Below, piece by piece: positions 59,508 to 64,000 of a DNA stretch of 64,000 nucleotides (positions are counted from its first letter, which is position 1; each line of letters opens with the position of its first letter). Source of the DNA: Streptomyces justiciae (GTDB taxonomy: Bacteria; Actinomycetota; Actinomycetes; Streptomycetales; Streptomycetaceae). The notes beneath the pieces are model-generated. The model was not told the DNA's origin. It worked only from the letters and a program-made list of their open reading frames with translations, and ran no database searches. The translations under genes were made by a program, and so were the position numbers. Location: assembly GCF_015163075.1 (NCBI RefSeq), contig NZ_JADDXU010000011.1:1-64000 (forward strand), written 5' to 3'.

Positions 59508-60770
59508 TTGTCCGACCTGGACGCCGTGCCCGCTCACATGTCGGGCCGCCTCAGTCATGTCGCCGCGCGGCAGCTGCCGCACCTGGTGTTCTTCCTCGTC
59601 GTCGGGGTCGCGCTGATCCGACTGATCCGTCTGAACATCCCGCTGTGCTGGGAGATCGTGACGATCAGCGGGCTGCTCGCGGCGACGTACGCCGTCGGCC
59701 TGGCGTCGTGGACCGTGCTCGGCGCGCGAGGGCGCGCGCTCTGGGCCGCCCTGCTCATCGGGTTGTGGGCGGCCCTCGTCCTGCTCGCCCCGCCGCCCTT
59801 CACGGGCTCGTACGTGTGGTGCGCCCTGCCGCTGGCCGTCGTGGCGCTGCGCACGCTCGGCCCCAGGTCGGTCGCGGTCGCCGTCCTGGCGATCACCGCC
59901 GTTCTGCTCGGCCGGCTCAGTCATGACGCGGGGGGATTCGACCCGGAGCTGGTCCTCATCCCGGTCGCCGCGGTCTGGGGCACCGTCGCTCTGTACCGGA
60001 CGCTGCAACACACCCTCGCGGAGCGGCAGCGGCTGGTGGAGGAGTTGCGCAGCACCCGGGACTCGCTGGCCGAGGAGCGACACCGCACGGGTGTCCTGGA
60101 GGAACGCGCGCGTATCGCCCGGGACCTGCACGACACGCTCGCCCAGGAGCTGTCCGGCAGCCTGATGCTGCTGCGGGCGGCCGAGCGGGACTGGACCGAG
60201 CGACCCGACGTGGCGCACACCCGGGTGCGGGCGGTCGTCGAGGGCCTGGACGTCGGCCTCGGTGAAACCCGGCGGATCATCCGGGACCTCACCCCGGCCC
60301 CGGTCACCCAGGCCGGCCTCGAGGACTCGCTGCGGCTGCTGTGCGCCCGCGCCCAGTTGGAGGGAGCAGCGGCCGACGTGGAGTTCCGCACCGTGGGCAG
60401 CCAGCCTCCCGAGCTGGACGAGGAGACCGCGACCGCCATGTTCCGCGTGGCGCACAGCATGGTCGCGAACGCCCGCGAACACGCCCATGCCAGTCGGCTG
60501 CTGGTGACGCTGCGCCATCATCCGGACCACGTCGAGCTGGACGTGCGGGACGACGGTGTCGGCTTCGCCCCGGCCGACACCGGCACGCCGTCCCGCTCCG
60601 GCCGCGGTCTCGGTCTGCCCTCGGCCCGCGCCCGGCTGCGGGAGCGCGGCGGTGACCTCGCCGTAGAGAGCCGGCCTGGCTGCGGCACCCGGGTCCGCGC
60701 CACCGTGCCCACCCGTCGCCGCCCGGCCGCCGCCACGGCCCAGCCGCTCACCTCGGCGGTCCCCCGATGA
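59508..60770 (+). CDS. NarL-type two-component sensor histidine kinase
   Basis: 420 aa with a TTG start at 59508 (GGGGG upstream); an ATG ten codons later is the alternative. About five membrane helices in residues 25-165 with little extracellular sequence. A HisKA_3 domain follows with His208 in RIARDLHDTLAQELSG, then an HATPase domain (HSMVANAREHAHAS, DDGVGFAP, GRGLGLPSARARLRERGG). The stop overlaps the response regulator start (ATGA). Probably senses a membrane or intracellular cue. Confidence 0.92.
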   Translation: MSDLDAVPAHMSGRLSHVAARQLPHLVFFLVVGVALIRLIRLNIPLCWEIVTISGLLAATYAVGLASWTVLGARGRALWAALLIGLWAALVLLAPPPFTGSYVWCALPLAVVALRTLGPRSVAVAVLAITAVLLGRLSHDAGGFDPELVLIPVAAVWGTVALYRTLQHTLAERQRLVEELRSTRDSLAEERHRTGVLEERARIARDLHDTLAQELSGSLMLLRAAERDWTERPDVAHTRVRAVVEGLDVGLGETRRIIRDLTPAPVTQAGLEDSLRLLCARAQLEGAAADVEFRTVGSQPPELDEETATAMFRVAHSMVANAREHAHASRLLVTLRHHPDHVELDVRDDGVGFAPADTGTPSRSGRGLGLPSARARLRERGGDLAVESRPGCGTRVRATVPTRRRPAAATAQPLTSAVPR

Positions 60771-61414
60771 CACCCTCCCCGCTGCGGCTGCTGATCGCCG
60801 ACGACCACGCGGTCGTCCGCGCGGGACTACGGGCCCTGCTGGAAGGCGCCCCCGATCTCGACGTCGTCGCGGAGGCGCACAGCGGTGAACAGGCCGTCCG
60901 GCTCGCGCTCGAACTGAGCCCGGACGTCGTCCTGATGGACCTTCGCTTCGCCCACGGTGACGGCGGCATCGACGGCGTGGAAGCGGTACGGCGACTCGCC
61001 TCGGCGGCGCCGGCGCTGCCGGTGGTGATGCTCACCAGCTATTCCGGACGCGCCGACGTCGTACGGGCGTTGGAGGCCGGGGCCCGCGGTTACGTCCTCA
61101 AGGCCGGTCCGCCCGACGAACTCTTCCGTGCCGTGCGCAGCGCCGGTGCGGGCGGGATCGGGCTGGCGGCCGAGTTGGTCGGCCATCTGGTCGGGCAGGT
61201 CGTCAACCCCGCCGCCGAACTGACACAGCGTGAGACGGAGGTCGTCCGGCTGATGGCCGACGGGCACAGCAACCGCTCCATCGCGCTGTCCCTGCATCTG
61301 AGCGAGGCGACGATCAAGACCCACCTGATCCGGATCTACCGCAAGTTCGGCGTGGACAACAGAGCGGCCGCGGTGTCCGAAGCGGTGCGTCGCGGGCTGC
61401 TGGAACTCACCTGA
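60767..61414 (+). CDS. NarL/FixJ family response regulator
   Basis: 215 aa. Receiver domain with acidic pair ADDH (11-14), phospho-acceptor Asp58 (VVLMDLRF) and Lys in GYVLKAG, then a LuxR-type HTH (LTQRETEVVRLMADGHSNRSIALSLHLSEATIKTHLIRIYRKFGV). Coupled by a 4-nt overlap to the sensor kinase. Targets unknown. Confidence 0.95.
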   Translation: MTPSPLRLLIADDHAVVRAGLRALLEGAPDLDVVAEAHSGEQAVRLALELSPDVVLMDLRFAHGDGGIDGVEAVRRLASAAPALPVVMLTSYSGRADVVRALEAGARGYVLKAGPPDELFRAVRSAGAGGIGLAAELVGHLVGQVVNPAAELTQRETEVVRLMADGHSNRSIALSLHLSEATIKTHLIRIYRKFGVDNRAAAVSEAVRRGLLELT

Positions 61415-61434
61415 CGGACGGGGCGCGGCCTTGT

Positions 61435-62124
61435 CTAACGGGCGCCCTGGATGTGGAAGTTGAAGTCGGCGTGGCCGAGCGTGCCCATCAGGCGCAGCCA
61501 GATCGGCAGCAGCATCTCGGTGCCGCGGGCGGTCTCGATGCCGCCGAGGTCGATGACGCTGCCCTCGGGCCAGCCGAAGGAGGCCAGCAGCTCGGTGACG
61601 TGCTTCTTGGCGCCGGTGTCCTCACCGGAGACGAACACGTTGTGTGCCCCGGCGACGCGCGTGGGCTCGACCATGACCAGGCAGTTCATGGTGTTGAGGG
61701 TCTTGACGACCTTCGCCTCGGGAAAGGCGCGCTGGATCTGCTCGCCGAGGCTGTCGGTGTTGACGGGGTCGAGCGTGGGCGGCACGCCGGCGGAGAAGTC
61801 CAGCGGGTTAGCAACGTCGATGACCACCTTGCCCGCCAGGTTCGCGCTGCCCGCGGCGTCCAGGGCCGTCAGGGCGGCGGTACCGGCGGTGGTGTTGACG
61901 ACCGTCTCGCCGAGGGCGGCGGCCTCGGCGAACGGCTTGAGCTGTACGTCGGTGTGGTCGGCATGCCAGACGGCGAACGGCGGGTTGCCCATAGCGTCGC
62001 GGTCGGTGCGGGCGAGGGTGGCCTGCGGATCGCGGGTGCCGATGACCACCTCATGACCGAGGGACGCGAGCTTGGCGGCGATCGTACGGCCGACGATGCC
62101 GGTGCCGAGAACGGCGTAACGCAT
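61435..62124 (-). CDS. NADPH-dependent F420 reductase-like protein
   Basis: 229 aa with the cofactor motif YAVLGTGIVGRTIAAKLASLGHEV at the start and the family segments VVIGTRDP, DVANPLDFSAGVPPTL, VVKTLNTMNCLVMV and GEDTGAKKHVTELLASFGW. In this family enzymes transfer hydride between NADPH and F420, but many members have other redox substrates. Monocistronic, convergent with the response regulator. Confidence 0.87.
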   Translation of the reverse strand: MRYAVLGTGIVGRTIAAKLASLGHEVVIGTRDPQATLARTDRDAMGNPPFAVWHADHTDVQLKPFAEAAALGETVVNTTAGTAALTALDAAGSANLAGKVVIDVANPLDFSAGVPPTLDPVNTDSLGEQIQRAFPEAKVVKTLNTMNCLVMVEPTRVAGAHNVFVSGEDTGAKKHVTELLASFGWPEGSVIDLGGIETARGTEMLLPIWLRLMGTLGHADFNFHIQGAR

Positions 62125-62237
62125 GAGGATCGGTCCTTCCGCGACGTGGCGGGACGACGATGGTGCGTCCAGCTCCCCGGCATGAACCTAGACCGGGGCG
62201 TCGGGTATTCCAATCCGCCGGGCGAGTCACTCCGCCG

Positions 62238-62483
62238 TCATGCCGCCAGTGTCTTGTCCTCGTGCGTGGCGCTCTTGGTGTGCGCGCAGTACCGCCGCAG
62301 CAGCGCGTCCGCCGCGGCCAGGGCCTCGTCGGGGGTGCGGGCGCCGGTCAGCACGCAGAGGGTGTACGTGGCGTCCTCCAGCGCACGGCCGCACCGCCTG
62401 CCGCCCGACGCGTCGTACTCGATGCGGGCCTCGGCGAACCGTGCCAGCGCGGTACGCAGTTCTCTCTCAGCCGGAAGAATCAT
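62238..62483 (-). CDS. DUF5133 family small protein
   Basis: 81 aa from ATG 62483 (a GTG one codon upstream is possible; GGGG upstream). MILPAERELRTALARFAEARIEYDASGG and ATYTLCVLTGARTPDEALAAADALLRRY fit the actinomycete DUF5133 family as I recall it. Function unknown; such small proteins often lie beside regulators. Stands between the F420-reductase-like gene and the P450 gene. Confidence 0.7.
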   Translation of the reverse strand: MILPAERELRTALARFAEARIEYDASGGRRCGRALEDATYTLCVLTGARTPDEALAAADALLRRYCAHTKSATHEDKTLAA

Positions 62484-62584
62484 CACGAGTCCCCTGTTCG
62501 CCGGATGCCCTCTGACACCGCCGCTCGGCACCCAGTGCCGCCCGACAGACCCCGAGTGCCCCGCCGTGAAGATTCCACGCCTGA

Positions 62585-63778
62585 TCAGGCGGGCCGGACG
62601 CGCAGCGGCAGGGACGTCCATGAGCGCAGGGTGTTGTTGGGGTGACGCTGCGGCGGGCCGGCGAGTTCGAGGTGGTCGACGCGGCGGGCCAGGGCGGTCA
62701 GCAGTGCCTCGGCCTCCAGGCGGGCCACGTGCTGGCCGACGCACTGATGGATGCCCATGCCGAAGCCGACGTGGCCGGACGGGTCGCGGGTGAGGTCGAA
62801 GCGGTCGGGGTCGCGGTTGGCCGCGCCGAGGAACATGAGGATCTTCGTGCCTTCGGGGACGACGGTGCCGGCCATGGTGATGTCGGCGGTGGCGGTGCGG
62901 AAGAAGGTCTGCACCGGTGACTGCCAGCGCACCGCCTCGTCGAAGGCGACGCGCACCGACTCCGGGCGGTCGCGCAGCCGTTGCCACTCCACGGGGTGGG
63001 TGGCGAGGGCGTACAGGCAGGCTGCCAGGCCGTGCACGGTGGTGTCGACCCCGGCGGTGAGCAGGGAGCGCACCACCAACGGCGCCTGCTCATACGTCAG
63101 TTCGCCGCGGTCGGCGGCCGCCCAGATGCGTGCGCCGAAGCCGTCCTCGCCGAGCGCCTCCCGCGCGCACTGGGCGTTCACCCACGCCGACAGCCCGGCC
63201 ACCCGGTCCGCGTCGGCGGCGACCAGGTCGTTGCGCGGGCCGAAGGAGTTGAAGGCCATGTTGCCGTACGGCAGCAGGTTCTCGCGCCCGCCGGGACCGA
63301 GGCCCACCGCGTCCGGGAAGGCCCGCAGCGGGAAGGCCTCCGCCAGCGCCGAGAAGCCGTCGAACTCCCGCCCGCCGTCGAGGACTTGGTCGACCAGCGC
63401 CTCGGCCAGCGCATACCAGCTCGCGCGCAGGCGGTGCAGCGCGGGCGGAGCGAGGATCTCGCGCAGCACCCGGCGCGGGGCGTCGTGCAGCGGCGGATCG
63501 GCCTCCAGCAGCAGGCTCGGCGGCCGCCATGTCTCCTCGTACCGGAAGTTGGCCAGGCCCACCCCCGAACCCGACTCGAAGTGCTGCCAGTTGACCAGGG
63601 CCGCGTGCACCTGCTCGTAGCGGGCCAGCGCACGGACGTCGTAGCGGGAGAGGTACACGACCGGACCGGCTTCGCGCAGGGCCTGGTGCAGCGGTTCGGG
63701 GTCGAGGAGTACGTCGTGGGCGAACGGGTCGGCGTCACTGACGGGCGGCACGAGGGCACGCTCCAGTGCCTCGGTCAT
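62585..63778 (-). CDS. cytochrome P450, CYP199A-like (probable para-substituted benzoate monooxygenase)
   Basis: 397-aa soluble P450. Heme ligand Cys346 in VGFGMGIHQCVGQ, I-helix AGVDTT with Asp245/Thr246, and ExxR in EAVR. It closely resembles the CYP199A group: WRPPSLLLEADPP (Arg85, Ser88), FNSFGPRN (Phe176, Phe179) and VVRSLL (Arg237, Ser238) correspond to the residues that bind the carboxylate and ring of 4-methoxybenzoate in CYP199A4. This is my recollection of the family, not an alignment. It lies beside a 2Fe-2S reductase gene, so the pair may O-demethylate aromatic acids. Confidence 0.85.
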   Translation of the reverse strand: MTEALERALVPPVSDADPFAHDVLLDPEPLHQALREAGPVVYLSRYDVRALARYEQVHAALVNWQHFESGSGVGLANFRYEETWRPPSLLLEADPPLHDAPRRVLREILAPPALHRLRASWYALAEALVDQVLDGGREFDGFSALAEAFPLRAFPDAVGLGPGGRENLLPYGNMAFNSFGPRNDLVAADADRVAGLSAWVNAQCAREALGEDGFGARIWAAADRGELTYEQAPLVVRSLLTAGVDTTVHGLAACLYALATHPVEWQRLRDRPESVRVAFDEAVRWQSPVQTFFRTATADITMAGTVVPEGTKILMFLGAANRDPDRFDLTRDPSGHVGFGMGIHQCVGQHVARLEAEALLTALARRVDHLELAGPPQRHPNNTLRSWTSLPLRVRPA

Positions 63779-63810
63779 GGCGGCTCCTGGGTGGGTGGGT
63801 CGGAGGGGGC

Positions 63811-64000
63811 TCAGAGGTCGAGGACGAGGCGGTCGTCGCGGGAGCGGGACACGCAGGGGAACATGCAGTCGTCCGCGGCCCGTTCGTGGTCGGTGAGGAT
63901 CGAGTCCCGGTGATCGGGCCGGCCCGCCAGCACCGGGGTCAGGCAGGTGCCGCAGGTGCCCTGCTCGCAGGAGGACAGCACGTCCGCTCCGGCGCGGCGC
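63811..64000 (-). CDS. 3' end of a 2Fe-2S ferredoxin-reductase (PDR/vanillate-demethylase-reductase type), truncated by window edge
   Basis: The frame ending at TGA 63811 encodes the C-terminal 62 residues of a plant-type ferredoxin domain, with the cluster motif CEQGTCGTC and a further Cys about 30 residues on (DHRDSILTDHERAADDCMFPC). It ends RLVLDL. This is the typical end of phthalate-dioxygenase-reductase family proteins (FMN, NAD, then ferredoxin). Its start is outside the window. It lies just upstream of the P450 on the same strand and probably supplies its electrons. Confidence 0.85.
   Translation of the reverse strand, partial: RRAGADVLSSCEQGTCGTCLTPVLAGRPDHRDSILTDHERAADDCMFPCVSRSRDDRLVLDL

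Noticed and set aside
62585..63778. P450 as tailoring enzyme of a secondary-metabolite cluster
   Set aside because: No polyketide, peptide or terpene genes are near, and the conserved carboxylate-binding residues point to small aromatic acids.
1..64000. CRISPR arrays, IS elements, integrases, tRNA or rRNA genes
   Set aside because: No regularly spaced repeats with unique spacers, no transposase or integrase motifs, and no cloverleaf or rRNA segment was recognised on either strand by reading.

Overview
The window reads as chromosomal DNA of a Streptomyces or close relative. It is very GC-rich, genes are short and densely packed on both strands, GTG starts and 4-nt ATGA/GTGA couplings are frequent, and it carries typical streptomycete families: 2-methylisoborneol (2-MIB) synthesis, an EshA-type encapsulin shell, DUF1707 and DUF5133 proteins, and a sigma factor with a SnoaL tail. 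I found no rRNA, tRNA, CRISPR array, insertion sequence, prophage or replication origin.

Layout. 1-3.5 kb: pcaF-pcaI-pcaJ, the last steps of the beta-ketoadipate pathway, divergent from a LysR regulator. 3.5-5.9 kb: a dienelactone-hydrolase-family protein, then an ECF sigma factor coupled to a small membrane protein. 6.2-13.3 kb: a sugar operon (lipoprotein binding protein, two permeases, GH1 beta-glucosidase), a Tat-exported hydrolase and a LacI regulator; related ATGCGCTTACA palindromes lie in front of the operon and in front of lacI. 14.3-18.1 kb: encapsulin shell, 2-MIB synthase and geranyl-diphosphate 2-methyltransferase, followed by an NAD-dependent DNA ligase. 20.3-23.6 kb: TetR/FAD-monooxygenase pair, a frameshifted small secreted protein and a sirtuin. 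23.7-36.5 kb, all minus strand: a ROK regulator, a ribose-type ABC importer, a Gfo/Idh dehydrogenase, two TIM-barrel isomerase-like proteins (one Tat-exported), a myo-inositol-phosphate synthase and a secreted PQQ-type sugar dehydrogenase with a PKD domain. 36.7-54.9 kb: small housekeeping, stress and regulatory genes, including an RlmA/TlrB-type 23S rRNA methyltransferase preceded by a candidate leader peptide, several regulator/enzyme divergent pairs and an ABC exporter. 54.9-64 kb: AraC/SnoaL pair, Eis-like acetyltransferase, an orphan Tat-exported binding protein, a NarL-type two-component pair, an F420-reductase-like protein, a DUF5133 protein and a CYP199A-like P450 next to the 3' end of a 2Fe-2S reductase.

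How it fits together. The two sugar loci each combine import, cytoplasmic processing and an exported enzyme under their own regulator (LacI and ROK). The shell, terpene cyclase and methyltransferase form one transcription unit whose products should make 2-MIB. The cyclase has a 150-residue disordered N-terminus with two near-identical 17-residue repeats, the best candidates for shell-targeting signals. The P450/reductase pair and pcaFIJ both point to catabolism of plant-derived aromatic acids. The most interesting items for follow-up are the encapsulin/2-MIB unit and its repeats, the leader/attenuator before the rRNA methyltransferase, the exported oxidative sugar enzymes, and several long perfect palindromes close to start codons.
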